Origin: Dipteris shenzhenensis
Lineage: Eukaryota > Polypodiophyta > Polypodiopsida > Gleicheniales
Assembly: GCA_047967505.1 (NCBI GenBank)
Contig: CM106539.1
Direction: 5' to 3' (one strand)
Length of the DNA stretch: 64,000 nucleotides
The notes below the pieces were generated by a model that was not told where the DNA came from, did no database searches, and saw only the letters and a list, made by a program, of their open reading frames with translations. The translations under genes and the position numbers were made by a program. Of this stretch, positions 31,421 through 43,035 are shown piece after piece; the stretch's first letter is position 1, and the number at the start of each line of letters is the position of its first letter.

Positions 31421-31507
31421 ACTCTTTCTCAAGAGGTGGGCCTTGGTAGTTTGGTGGAAGGATATCTTTGCTGCACTTTTTGACAACTGAATATTACAAC
31501 CATAAAC

Positions 31508-33456
31508 ATGGTGAGTAAGAGAGCTCCACAACTCCTCAAAGGAGAAGGCAAGAAAGCCTTAATGATCCAGCTAGTGTACAGCTGCAGGGAGCACAACAAA
31601 TGCCTTTTGAGCAGGCCACATATGAAGCTAGAACTGAGCTCAACGGTGATACTAGTTCTAGCAGTGAGTCAGATGATGCTACTATGTTGAATGCATAGCT
31701 TGCAAGTGCAGTGACTGCTTTGACTCAGCTGGCTCAAAATTTGGCTCAGATTGTGCAAACAAATGCCAAGAAGAAGAAGAAATCAAGAAAGCACAAGCAC
31801 GGAAAGAGTGAGTACACACATGCATCAGCTTCTCATGGCGGACCGCACACTCATGCATCAGTTTCCCATGAGGGACAGCCATCAAAAATGACTCAGAAAG
31901 TGACTTCCAAGAGAGAGGAATCGCCCAAAAGAGCACTTGAGAAAGAGGTACAAAAAGTACAGCCAGTGCAACAGTATGAGCAGCCAGCACAAGGCCTTCG
32001 TTTGGGTACTTCTACTCCTCAAAATAATAATGTGCAGTCCATAAATGTGGCTCAACCACCTCAGCCATATTTGAGGCAGCAACCTGAATATTTTGGTACA
32101 GATTCTATCTTTGATGCTATGTTGATTTCACCGCCAATTGGGCATAGAAAGCAAGCCATGTATGACAATGTGGGAACGCAGCCAGGCATGCAAGCCACAG
32201 CATATGCTCCCATGCCTAATGTTCAGCCAAGCATGGCTCTCCCTAGTGAAGGGAATGCTGCAAATATACAGCCATCTTTGGGACAGCCAATATCAAATGT
32301 ATATAAAGAATTTAAGGATGGTGGTTCTCATGTCAAGTTTGATACATATAATGGAGTACAGGACAGGTACAAAGCCCTCACATTCCTTCAACAGTTTGAT
32401 GCTGCATTTCTTGGGGGTTTGTTTACAGAAGCATCCAAGATGAGGAAGGTTGCCACATTTTTGAAAGGCAATGCACTTAAGTGGTACACCAACCTTATGC
32501 TTCATGGAGATGCACCTGCTACTTGGCTGGAATTTAAGCAAGTGTTCTCTTCTACTTGGCTTACTCCAACTTTTGAAGTTGAAGTACTTTCACACTGGCA
32601 TGACTTGTCATACAAACTTTGCAAGAATCTTGATGATTACACCCAGAGGTTTTGGGATGTTTTACTGCCATTGAGCTCTTACAGGCATGTTTCTTTAAAA
32701 GAGCAAATAGAGAGGTACTGTTGTGGATTGCCTAGTGAGCTACGTGATTATTGCATCAAAACCAAGGTGGGTTCTATGACTCAATTAATTGAGAATGCAA
32801 GGACAGCATATGCATGGATGCAGGAGAAGAATTTGGGCTTTATGGACAGCAAGAAAGAAGACAACAAACGGGCTGTCAAACATTAGGATAAGGACATCAA
32901 ATCTAAAAATAAAAATTATGGCAAATGATCGTTTTAAAAGGGAGGAAAAGCCCAAGGCTGGTCAAAGGCGTGGACAGCCTAATAAACAGCCCCATACCAA
33001 GTTATCTGATGAAGAGAAAAAGTCACTCATGGAGCAAAACAAATGTTTTATATGCAAAGGAGAGGGACACTGCTCTTATGATTGCCCATCCAAGAAAAGA
33101 GACAGGTCAGATGATGATAAGAATGGTGATAAACAGGCTGATCGGAAGGGCAAAAGGCCTAAACCTTCCACAGGACTTCTTCTAGATGTGATTCGGAGTT
33201 TGCCACATGCACATGATGAAGAGGAAACGAAAAAGACTGAGATGTGCAGAGCATGGGGAAAAATCAGAAATCAGAATTGTTTGTTTTTCTTTGATTCTAG
33301 GGCAAAGGTGAATTTCATAACTCCTGATATGGCAGGAAGGCTTGGCATCAAGCCTGAGGAAATAGGGCCATCCGGCATGTGTGATATGGCCAACCCTGAA
33401 CTCAACACACCTGTCACTCCTATCATTGGCAAGTTGAGGATGCATATCCAGGGATA
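31508..33456 (+). pseudogene. Gypsy gag and protease relic
   Basis: Start MVSKRAPQLLKGEGKKA at 31508; a shift near 31560 leads to NDPASVQLQGAQQMPFEQA, then a TAG at 31696. The 391-residue open frame 31711-32886 holds a Lys-rich patch, a Pro/Gln linker and the Retrotrans_gag core: DTYNGVQDRYKALTFLQQFD, ALKWYTNLMLHGDAPATWLEF, DDYTQRFWDVL and IERYCCGLPSELRDY. After a shift a CCHC knuckle C-F-I-C-K-G-E-G-H-C-S-Y-D-C (about 33045-33086) follows, then protease FFDSRAKVNFITPDMAGRLG, where the active-site DSGA is DSRA. Confidence 0.88.
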
Positions 33457-33519
33457 TTAGGATGTAGAGGACTTCTACATTATGCCTTTGCTAGAGTGTG
33501 ATGCTTTGCTTGGGATGCC

Positions 33520-35950
33520 TTGCATATCCCTGTGTCGATCTCCTGGTCTCATGATCTCCGGCGTAGTCACTGTCACAGTATCCATGCAATTATGGATGAC
33601 TTTCTCTGTATTCTATCCCAAACTGTCTTGTACCTTTGATATATCTCAAGACTCTTTTGGTTGCATTCCAATGAGACTGCTTTGGATTTGCCATAAATTG
33701 TGCTAGTGAGTTTACTGCATAACAAATATCTGGCCGTGTGATTATCAGATATATAAGAGATCCATTGTAGTATCTGTTATTGACTGTAGGCTTTTCTGAA
33801 TCTTTAGTAAGTTTCAAACTCTGTTCCATGGGAGTGTCTGCAATCTTGCAATCTGCCATATGAAACTTCTTCAGGAGACTATCAACATACTTGAGCTGAC
33901 TCATGAATGTGCTATCTGAATTTCTTCAGAACTCAATTCCAAGACAATAGTGCATAAGTCCAAGATCTTTCATGTCGAACTCTGCAGATAAGTCTTGTTT
34001 CAATTTTCTGATGAAGCTATCCTTGCTTCCTGTCACAATGAGATCATCTACGTACAAAAGTGTAATAGTAATGTCTTCCCCTTGAACTTTGTAGTAGAGA
34101 GTATGATCTACATTGGACTTCATGTATTCCAGATCAGCAAAATACTTGTCAATTCTGCTGTATCAACTTCTGGGTGCTTGTTTTAAGCCGTAGAGACTTT
34201 TCTTGAGATAGCAAACCTTATTCTCCTTTCCTGGTTCAACATAACCTGCTGGTGGTTGCATGTAGACTTCCTCGTCTAGGTAACCATTGAGAAATGCATT
34301 CTTGACATCAAGCTGATACACATTCCATTTGTTGAGTGTCGCTAGTGATATTAAGAATCGTATGGAATCCATCTTTGCTACTGGAGCATAAGTCTCATCA
34401 TAGTCTTGACCATATTGTTGTGCAAATCCCTTTGCAACTAATCTGGCTTTGTATCTCTGAATACTGCCATCTGGATTGTACTTCACTTTGTACACCTATT
34501 TGTTTGCTATGGCCTTCTTTCCTGATGGAAGTCGCATAATTCTCAAGTATTAGTCTTATACAAAGCATCCATTTCTTCATTCATAGCAGTTTGCCATTCT
34601 GGCTTGTCTACTGCGTCTTCGAAGTACACTGGCTCTTCTGTAGCCATGATGGTAGTCATAAGAGCATAGTTGGTGGTTTCCACCTGAATTGCTTTGCCTT
34701 TCTGAGCATATGTCAATTTGGCTGGTGGTTTGCTTTCCCTAGTAGATCGTCTGAGCTGCTATGGCTCTGCTACAGGTGTTGGTGGCAATTCTTGCTCTTC
34801 TTCATCAACCTGTTCTGTAGATGAGTGTGAAGTCGATGCTTCTATCTCCTGTGTAGGTGAGGTTTTCCATTCTGATTCCTCATCAAAGATTACATCTCTG
34901 GAGATAATGACTTTGCGATTGATGGAAAGTAGTTAGCTGTAGCTATTGCTTCTGCCGAATACTGATTCAGAAGATGCTTTTCACTAAGCATTGCGCTAGC
35001 ATTGTCTGCTAAAGTCCCATTCTTCCTTTCAGCTCTTGCATTCTGCTGAGGAGTATCTGCACATGTGAATTGTCTTCGAATGCCGTGACTTTTGTAAAAG
35101 TTCATGAATGTTGAAGACATGTATTCACCTCCTCTGTCTGATCTCATGACCTTGATCTTTCTGCCTGTTTGGTTTTCTACCATGGCTTTGAATTCTTGAA
35201 ATCTGAAAATTCAGAAAGTAGACCTAAAAATATCTGCTGTAGTCGTCGATGAAAGTCAAGTAGTACAGTGAACCATTGATGCTGCGGGTCTGGGCATAAC
35301 CCCATACATTTGTATGTATCAAATCAAGAATACCTTGTGCACGAGAGATACTTTTGATAAAGTTGGTTCGCTTTTGTTTGCCGAAGCAGCATGCTTCGCA
35401 AACTTTTTCAAGAAACTATAGCTTCGGAATCCCAATTGCCATATTTTGATTCCCAAGATCTAACAAGTACTTGAAGTTGACATGACCATATCTCTTGTGC
35501 CATTTTGCAGATAGTGGCATTTGTTGCAGTTGAGCTGACATGGCATGCTTATCTGGTACTGTAGCTAGCATTCTGTATAAGCGTCCTTCCTTGACACCTT
35601 TTGGCTACTAGCTGACATCTTTTGGATTTGTCTCTGATAGTGCATTTATCACCGTCGAAGATGACTTTGTAATTGTGTTTCGTCCTTTGACCTACTGACA
35701 AAAGGTTCTTGCTGAGCTTCGGAACATAGAGCACATCTTTGACTAATTCTTTTGTACCAGTGAAATTGTTCATAGGGATAACACCTGTCCCTTGAACTGG
35801 ATTCGGTGTATTGTCTGCTGTGTAGATGACATTTTTCTATCCTTCTAATGGCTTCATTTCTGTGAACCATTCTTGATGATTTGTCATATGAGATGATGCA
35901 CCGCTGTCGATGTACCAAGGATCTTGTTCCACTTGGTCGACTTGATAGCT
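33520..35950 (-). pseudogene. Copia D pol relic: protease, integrase, RT, RNase H start
   Basis: Minus strand, in order: protease WYIDSGASSHMTNH (about 35920), DVLYVPKLSKNLLSVGQ (about 35730), integrase pieces FIDDYSRYF, KVMRSDRGGEYMSSTF (35130) and RRQFTCADTPQQNARAERKN. It continues with a linker DVIFDEE, RT YKARLVAKGFAQQYGQDYDE (about 34450), QLDVKNAFLNGYLDEEVYM, intact LYVDDLIVTGS (about 34050) and TRPDICYAVNSLAQFM. RNase H begins GYCDSDYAGDHETRRSTQGY and is cut at about 33520 by the gypsy junction. Stops, shifts and a deletion before DVIFDEE inactivate it. Confidence 0.9.
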
Positions 35951-36118
35951 GAAATCCTCTTTGGGATTGAAATCAGTGTCTAGGTACACTGTATCAGTCT
36001 GATGCAATTTCTCGCTTGCAAGAAACGTATTTCCATATTCATTTGCAAAATGACTGTGACTAGAATATCCACCACGATGATTTCCTCTGCCTCGGGAATT
36101 CCCTCGATTACTATTGGA

Positions 36119-37123
36119 TTAACCGCCTTGGTCGTACTGCTTCTTGCGGCAATCTCTTTCATAGTAGCCAAACTTGTGACAGTAGTTGCACTGGATGTTT
36201 GATACGTTGGTGGATGCATTCCCTCGTCCTTGGAATCTTCCTCGATTGGATTGATTTCCTCTTTGCTGATTTTGATGTTGCTGAGGATGATGTTGATGCT
36301 GATGCTGATGTTGATTCTGGCTTTGATTTTGTTGCTGATGACCACTTTTCTGGTATGATTTACCTCTGCCTTTGCCTTTGCCTCTGCTTCTGTTTGAAGT
36401 TGTGAATGCCTGATCATTAGAATGACCTTTACGTGCTTGAATGGCCTGAGTCTTGAGTTCTTCACCAAGTAGGACTGATTGAAGTTCTTCCATTGTTGGA
36501 ATTTGCCATCGGATGGTAATACTTTGGACTAGATTCTCGTATCCCCCCTCTCCTAGTCCATTCAGGATTACTTGAACCATTTCTGCGGGGTTCATAGTCT
36601 CTCCTGCTGCTGCAAGTTGATTGTTGTAGTCTTTTATGCGGAGTACATAAGCATGACCGGTTTCACTGCTGTTGCGGAAATTCTGGTTGATCTGGTTTCT
36701 CAGGGTGAGAATCCTAGATGTGTTCTTGGACTCGTAGAGAGTTGCGAACATATCCCATGCTTCTTTTGATGTCTTGACTGTGTTGAGTTGTCCTAGCATG
36801 ACATCTTGCACATTCTGCTTGATCAGGTGATAGGCATACTTGTCTTTCACATTGCCCGAGAAAGGATCTGCTATGGCAATGGCAGGATCTGCTACTGGTG
36901 CGAAAACTGTTTGTGTAGATGTAGATCTCGTTGCTGTTGCTGTGACAACAGATGGAGTAGAGCTACTGGTAGCTGGATCCGCCAATGGTCTAGGTGTAGA
37001 TCCATCGACATACTCCCATTTGTCCTGAAGCACAAGAATGGTCTCCATTCGGTATTTCCATGTACCGTAATTGGAGTTGTCTAACTTAGCAGATGCCTCT
37101 AGATTGAGGTTGCTAGTCGACAT
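36119..37123 (-). CDS. Copia D gag, long open frame
   Basis: Gag of a Ty1/copia element; it would assemble virus-like particles around element RNA. I start at ATG 37123 (MSTSNLNLEASAKLDNSNY), the copia gag N-terminus, rather than the longer frame upstream. SNYGTWKYRMETIL is at about residues 17-30, the UBN2-type core KEAWDMFATLYESKNTSR and NGLGEGGYENLVQSI in the middle, and a Gln/His-rich low-complexity stretch follows. The knuckle C-N-Y-C-H-K-F-G-Y-Y-E-R-D-C has Tyr for the conserved His. The TAA at 36119 probably interrupts what was a single gag-pol frame, since coding in frame resumes downstream. Confidence 0.85.
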   Translation of the reverse strand: MSTSNLNLEASAKLDNSNYGTWKYRMETILVLQDKWEYVDGSTPRPLADPATSSSTPSVVTATATRSTSTQTVFAPVADPAIAIADPFSGNVKDKYAYHLIKQNVQDVMLGQLNTVKTSKEAWDMFATLYESKNTSRILTLRNQINQNFRNSSETGHAYVLRIKDYNNQLAAAGETMNPAEMVQVILNGLGEGGYENLVQSITIRWQIPTMEELQSVLLGEELKTQAIQARKGHSNDQAFTTSNRSRGKGKGRGKSYQKSGHQQQNQSQNQHQHQHQHHPQQHQNQQRGNQSNRGRFQGRGNASTNVSNIQCNYCHKFGYYERDCRKKQYDQGG

Positions 37124-39495
37124 GGTGCAAGAAATGTACTTAGGTGTCGTGAAAATCTCTGTATGAATCAACTGCAAGTACACTGACTATGCCAAGTGAA
37201 ATCTCTGTACCATCGGTGAAGATAGAACTGCAGCATATAAAATCTGATATGTATTACAAGGCTTGTGGCAATGATGCCAGGAATAGCCAAGAGGCTTTAC
37301 AAGGCTGAAATGATGTGCACGATGCCGTCAGATAGCCGAATAGGGTTTACAATGGTGGCATGTGTGTGTGAAATCAAATGCTATTAGCCCACTGAATCAA
37401 TCTGCAATGCCTCTGAACTCTGAAGTCTGCTCACTGAACTGATGAATGTAAGGTTTCAGGTAATGTAATGATGTGAAACCGTATGTGAGCGTATGGACTG
37501 ACTCCGAGTAGGTAGTACTAGTCGAGAATTTTGGGCATGGCTTAGATTGGCAACTTGGGGAAATTCAAAGCGTCCCCTCTATGGCGATCTAGTCTACTCT
37601 GATCTAGATCTAAACCAACCGTAGATCGATGAAAGAACAACAAATAATTTCTTTTCTTTTGTTCTTTTTAAGTGTTGGGTCAGATGCGTCGATGTAGAGG
37701 CAAATGTGTGTGAAGGAAGTGGTTTTGTCGGCGAGGCTAAAACGTGAGTGTAACTTGCATCGAAATGTGCACGTGATGTTACGAGTGCGTAGAGCACGAA
37801 AAAACGAGCGACTTTCCTTTTTGGAGCGCCCTCAAATTCTTTCTGGATCAAGAGATACGACTTGATCTAGGTGGAGGGACAAAAGGAGTGCAAATGGTGC
37901 TCAATGATGATGTGTCACTGTGAGTCACATTCAGTGATGATGTGGCACTGTGCCTAGCAAGAGGGGTGCCAGTGGAGCCTATGCTGAGGTGGCAGAAGTG
38001 GTCACATGCAGTGATTGTGAAGAGGTAATTGTGTTTGCAAGGAGGGGTCAGTGCTAACTGGACAGTTGAGGTGGCACAGATGATGTTAGCAAGGTGACGT
38101 GGCAATGATGATGTGGCTGTGATGATGTGGCATTGATGACGTGACAGGATGATGTGTCTTGATGTCATGGCAATGGTGACGTGGCAGTCGATGATGATGT
38201 GGCAGTCGATGATGACGTGGCAAGTTGAGCTGGATGGTGACGTGGTAGATAAGCGTGCTTGTTGACGTGGCAGATAATCTACCACGTGTCAAATTGTTGA
38301 CCACTCCTGAGTTGAGTGCTTACCCTCGGATAGGGTTGCCACGTGTTGTAAATGGGTGTATGCCTTATCCTCCACGTGTCGGGTGTGGGTAGCCGGAATC
38401 TTTAGAGATGCTCTAGAATCTTTGAAGATTCCGTCGATAGAGTCATTGGTCCGCGGGCATGGAAGGAGCTTGGGCTGCGCCTCAAGAGCCGCGGTTGCTG
38501 GCCGCGGTTGCTGGAGGAGCACTGTTGCTGAGATGAAGAAGACCTGTGAGAGTCGTCGGTGCTGGTGCTGGCGCTGTCCGCTAGCTTTTCGACTAGTGTG
38601 GTGTGGTGATCCTTCGTTGTTGGAGGAGCTAGCACTGTGTGTGCTGTTGGAGAGGTCGTTGGGCCGTGAGCGTTGAGCCACTTGCATGGAGCTGCCTAGA
38701 GCATGGAGCCACGGATGGAGCAGCCTAGCTGTGTGGAGGAGTTACGTTGCTGTCGGCGGGCAGACGTGAGGTTGGAGATGCGTGCTTCAATGGTAGTCCG
38801 GTTTGTAGGAGCTACAGCAGGTCACAACTCCACTGTATGCAAATCCGTCAATAGATTTGGAGTTGGAGAGGTCTGTGGCAGCCCATGAAGATGCGCTGGC
38901 TGCAGGGTCGGCCGGTGAAGAGACTTGTGGTAGATGTTGGAGTCGCGTCTATTCATAGGCGATAGAGGTAGAAGCTCGTTGTTAGCTTGGCCGTTGCAGT
39001 CCCGGAATAGAGCAGAGTCGCAAGGTTGGAGCTTGCTACCGTGAAGCCGTTGATGGGCTAAGGTGCTCAAAGAAAGGTTGGCCTTCGGAGATACGTTTGG
39101 AGCGTTGGTATTGTAGCTGGCTGTGGAGAGCTCTCGTGGGCTTTGAAGACTAGTCCACTGCTGAATTAGTGCTTTGAAGGCTCGAGGAGGTGCGCGGCTA
39201 TCTCCACTAACAGCATTAAGCTTTCTATCTCTCAAACAAGACTCTATTCATGCATTATCACAGCAGAATTTCTCCCTATATCTCTCTCTATATCTCTCTC
39301 AGTTAAGGGAAGAATACCTCGCAAGTAAAGCACTCTCTTTGTCTCCCTAAGAAGAACGGAAATTTTCTCTCAAATGGACGGATGAAGATCTCTCACCGGA
39401 AGTGGACTCTCACGGAGAACACTCAAGAGAACTCTCAATCTCACAATCTCTCTCGCACTCTCAAGAATCACAATGCCTCAGTGGAAGGCAAGGGA
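37124..39495 (-). other. Copia D long leader with a dispersed TGACGTGGC array
   Basis: About 2.4 kb separates the PBS from gag, far longer than usual for copia. Between about 37900 and 38290 the plus strand repeats tgatgatgtggca / tgatgacgtggca with variations, more than a dozen times. These words contain ACGTGGC cores resembling plant bZIP (G-box/ABRE-like) sites. Minus-strand ORFs (38822-39235, 38289-38687) match nothing I know and are probably chance. Part of the leader may be an additional insertion or captured sequence. Confidence 0.55.
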
Positions 39496-39507
39496 GCTCT
39501 GATACCA
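39496..39507 (-). promoter_or_regulatory. Copia D primer-binding site (tRNA-iMet)
   Basis: gctctgatacca, complement of tggtatcagagc, directly adjoining the LTR. Confidence 0.93.
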
Positions 39508-39770
39508 TGACAAAATATGAAGAGGGGAGAGGAGAAGAGTGGAGATGAGGAGAGAGGGCACAGCTAGAGAGCACACCACAAATGACTAACTGTACACTAG
39601 ATTTAGTTGAAAAAATAGAATATATACAAATCCTTTTAGGGTTAGGGTTAGGGTTAGGGGATCTAACCCTTTCCTTTATAGCACTCTATAAGGTTAGTGC
39701 TATGCACATATGATCACGTGATGGTGCTATGCACACATGATCACATGATGTTGAGCGTGAACTCTCAACA
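39508..39770 (-). repeat. Copia D 5' LTR (263 bp)
   Basis: On the minus strand it reads TGTTGAGAG...TTGTCA. It contains three tandem TTAGGG-like words (39638-39660 on plus) and a pair of direct repeats with gtgctatgcacacatgatcac. Matching TSD and the partial copy at 29655-29802 define it. Confidence 0.9.
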
Positions 39771-40229
39771 TATGGGAGATGGATCCGAGGATAACTAGGG
39801 GGCTCGACAAACCCTGTTTTGAGATCTGTAGGCAATGATCTCAATACAAGCTGAGTTCTACCAAAAGCTCATGGGGTGCTAGGTAGGTCGTGTATGTGTG
39901 GAGCGGTAGGAGGTCCTCTTTGCTATCTTGGTTCACCTTGTGATAGGTGAGCGGAGTGGATGGGTCAAGGCTATACTGAAATGGTGGTAGCCTGTCCATA
40001 TGGAGTCCCAAGCATGCAAACCATTTGCGTGTTCGAGATTACCAGCTGCTCTGATCTCCCTTTGCGTGCAATGCCATAGACGAGGTCAGAAGTAAGAAAG
40101 GTCACTTTACATGGCTCCAACATAAAGGTGGTGATCTCATTGTTTTAATCTTCATACAAGGAGACCGTAGATTCCTTTATCCCTTACCTCTTTATTAGTT
40201 TCACATGCATTTATGATGGATGAAAGAAA
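39771..40229 (-). pseudogene. CTTT-type LINE relic, ORF2 3' part, upstream half
   Basis: Minus-strand translation gives YSLDPSTPLTYHKVN and LHTYTTYLAPHELLVELSLY, matching the LINE-C stretch around 56120-56270. It continues across the copia D insertion into 29654-29100. Upstream it is cut by the tail of another LINE fragment at 40230. Confidence 0.65.
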
Positions 40230-40402
40230 GAAAGTTTATTAAAGTCTTCGGAAGACCGATGGTCTATGAGATTGTGAGAATCATGATACAAACAAACTGT
40301 GAGGGTGGAGCTACGAAACGAGCATCCACCCCAATGCATAGTACAAAAAGCTAGTGCTAAGTACTACATAGTCATGTCAGAGTGATCGACTACACGCCAA
40401 TA

Positions 40403-40433
<31 letters not shown>

Positions 40434-40960
40434 ATCCTCATCATTATCAGTTCATCTAGGTGGATGAGATAGCAGGAGCATGAAGTTGGCAATAGAGTGT
40501 TGTCGGCTGCTCATGGGCGTGGTCTTGCGTCCTCTCTTGGTCATAGCTCTGCGCCTAACAAGGGCTATAATGACCCTTGTCGGTCGAGCACCGACTTTGA
40601 ATAGAGAGGGGATATCCCCAAGTGTAATCCATGTGTCAACCCTTTGTCTGAGCTGTCGTGTCGCTGGCTCTGGATCTCGATCATGTCAGGGCCTCGTAGT
40701 AGTGTGATCGAGCTCTGAGAAGGGTCTATCAAGGAGGTGGTCTGCTCTTTTCTCCTAGACCGAAGTAGATGCTCGCGGTGCTTGACTGCCTCATGGATGA
40801 AAGCTGCCAAGCATCTCTGGTTTGGATGGGAGAGAAACCGAAATAACATCCCAGAACTGTCTCTGAAGAGGCAGTAGAAGCGTCCTCTGAAGAGAAAGCA
40901 GTGTCCTAGCTTCTTGTATTGGCCAAGGCCAAGCAAGGCACTCAAAATATTCTAAGGTTC
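40230..40960 (-). mobile_element. 5'-truncated CTTT-tail LINE (3' end fragment)
   Basis: On the minus strand, 40945-40565 encodes CFLFRGRFYCLFRDSSGMLF and PNQRCLAAFIHEAVKHREHLL, closely matching the LINE-C C-terminus (YYEIRGRYYCLFRDGSGLLF). It then runs to a 3' UTR that ends in the conserved hairpin ggtcttccgaagac and an aataaac-(TTTC)n tail at 40220-40250. 5' truncation is typical of LINE copies. An ATC microsatellite (40403-40431) lies inside its 3' UTR. Confidence 0.8.
40403..40431 (+). repeat. (ATC)n microsatellite
   Basis: About nine perfect tca/atc units within the 3' UTR of the LINE fragment. Confidence 0.9.
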
Positions 40961-41356
40961 AGTGAGCATACAGCTTTTGTGAAAGCGATTCCTTGGTTAC
41001 CTCATCAACATGGAACTTCTGGTTTCTGGTGGTAGTACTGCAGAGAGATGCATAAGATTCGGGAACACAAGCAACACACACTCACATGTTGTCTTTGGAC
41101 TACGTTAGCAGCAGGGCAGTTGATAGGGCATTCTATAGCATTTTTGGACGGTCATTTATATCGTGGCATTCTTATTGATGAACTGATTTATCCTTCCCAT
41201 GTATTGTTTGTCTGCAGGTCAAAGAATGCCAATGGACTTGTCAGCACACATCGATATTTACAAAATCAGATAATTGTGTGGTGTGACCCCGCAATGTCAA
41301 AGGCAAGCTTTCAATTTGTATTTGGAGATTTAGATTGATCCAAGGGTCTGTTTAGA

Positions 41357-42580
41357 GATGTCAGAGCATACACAAAGAGGCATGATCAAGCCAGCAGCTG
41401 TCATCAATGTTAGCACTAGTGTAATAACAAGATATCTGAGCGGTCAGAATGACGATCAGCTTTCCAGCTACCATATTTTTTTCCATGTTTTGTTTTCAAG
41501 TCCAATGGGGAGCTTTGCTTTTCTGAAATTGCCATGGTTTGTGCAGACAGAAAGTCTTAAGCTGTGCAACTGGCTGAAATAATATCTTGCATCACACTCC
41601 ATCATTTGGTTTGCAGTACATCATTGTTGTGCTAACCTCAGGTATATTTCTATACTTTTTTACAGAGATCTCTCTGGTACAGCAGTTTGCTTCATTTTGG
41701 TTGTGAAAAACCATTTATTTCTGATTGATCGTTCCAAAAGACTTTAGTTTGATCTGCTTTTCAACTACCAACTCACTTCCATGATTTATTGTAAGTTCAG
41801 TTGGAAGCTTTGCTTTTATGAATATTGCCACGGGTTGTGAAGACACAAAAAATCTACACACAATTTGCCATGCTCCTTCTGAAATAAGATCTATTTTCTG
41901 TCATACAATTGGCTGGCAGGACTTCGTTGTTGTGCTAGCCTCAGGTAATATTGGTATGCTTTTTCACAGTTCTCTTTTGCTTCAGCAACTTTGCTTTACT
42001 TTGGGTTGTGAATTTTGCTGTTGGTAAAGGTGCTACCATGGACTGTGACGGTCCCACCACAATCTCTCATATTGATTCTGGTCTTTTAAAATTGAAGTGC
42101 AATCTTGATGCTTACATAAAAGATGCTTGGTTTCGTGGTTCCACCACTTTAGCGCGTGGTCTATGTGCGTAGATCTGGATTAAGGTGCTGCTTTGCTATT
42201 CAATTTGTTGGTGCAGAGATGAATTCCGTACACAGAAAGAGGCACCGTCAAGCCAACAGCTGTTGTCAATGTTAGCAGTAGTATAACAAGCAGCAAGATT
42301 GAGAGAGGTCAGGATCATGGTCTGCCTTTCAAGCGCCAGATTTGTTTTCATGCTTTGCTCTATGTCCATTTGGAAGCTAGCTTTTATGAATCCTGCCACG
42401 GGTGGTGCAGACAGAGATTTGTATACAATTCGGGGTGTGCTACTGGCTGAAATAAGCTCTATACTGCATCAAACTACACCACTGGGCTGGCTGTCCATCA
42501 TTGTTGTAGTAACATCAGGTAGTATTTGCATGCCGGTCTACACTTCTCCCTCTGCTTCAGCAGTTTTTGACTTTGAACAG
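41357..42580 (+). repeat. Imperfect direct repeats upstream of the PAT1-like exons
   Basis: A unit beginning agagatg...cacaaagaggca and passing through caagccagcagctgtcatcaatgttagca, gaagctttgcttttatgaat.ttgccac and ttgttgtgctaacctcaggta occurs at 41357-41700. It recurs nearly whole at 42217-42580, and as a shorter middle copy at about 41775-42000. Each ends in a CTCAGGTA or catcaggta word that could serve as a splice donor. No coding is recognised. These look like old local duplications in a 5' UTR, intron or promoter. Confidence 0.6.
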
Positions 42581-43035
42581 AGGCCTGAACTACTTTTATT
42601 TTAGGCCGAGCCTGGTTTTTAGAAGATGTGCACGACTCTTTAGCATTGACTGACATCACTATTCAATGTATGCTGCTGCATGGTCTGACACCTGTGAATT
42701 AATGATTGCTTCTAGTATTACCTCTTGGTACTGTGCCATCAAGACTTCAGAAGAGGTTGGACTGTTCCTACTTGGACTGCAGCCTAGATGTGCAGGTTCT
42801 AGAGTCCAGAGCCATCCACATAATCACTTTTCCAGGTTGGGTGCCTTCTTTACTATTTTGAATAAGAATTACACTTTTCCTGACCTCCACCCGCCCCGAA
42901 CTCCCCCTTCCATCCCGGCCCCCGAACTCCCCCTTCCATCCCGGCTTCATCATGTTGTAGATTTAGTTGGTTCTTTTCCCATCAAAGGACCTTTCTAATT
43001 TAAGTTATTGTCTACCTTTTGGGGGCTGTCTGCAG

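Larger units (their letters stand above)
29803..33519 (+). mobile_element. Ty3/gypsy element, 5' part only, nested in copia D
   Basis: Starts with TGTCACGG, a typical plant gypsy LTR 5' end, exactly inside the copia D LTR. The LTR plus leader occupies about 1.6-1.7 kb (end probably near gggacaccacaca at about 31410-31421; PBS not identified). Gag follows from 31508 and protease to about 33519, where it fuses to copia D RNase H. RT, integrase and 3' LTR are missing. Confidence 0.8.
29655..39770 (-). mobile_element. Copia element D, minus strand, invaded by a gypsy element
   Basis: 5' LTR 39508-39770, PBS 39496-39507, a long leader, gag from 37123, pol to about 33519, and a 3' LTR fragment 29655-29802. 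A 5-bp TSD (tatgg) brackets the whole. Between RNase H and the 3' LTR fragment lies a plus-strand gypsy 5' LTR-gag-protease. The rest of that gypsy, the end of RNase H, the PPT and part of the 3' LTR are gone, so a deletion spanned both elements. Confidence 0.85.

Noticed and set aside
37848-38285. 145-residue minus-strand ORF rich in His and Ser
   Set aside because: It is a by-product of the tgatgacgtggca array, which reads as repetitive codons in the minus strand.
39638-39660. Tandem TTAGGG words resembling telomere repeat
   Set aside because: Only about three units, located inside the copia D LTR and present in degenerate form in its other LTR, so this is LTR sequence and not an interstitial telomere.
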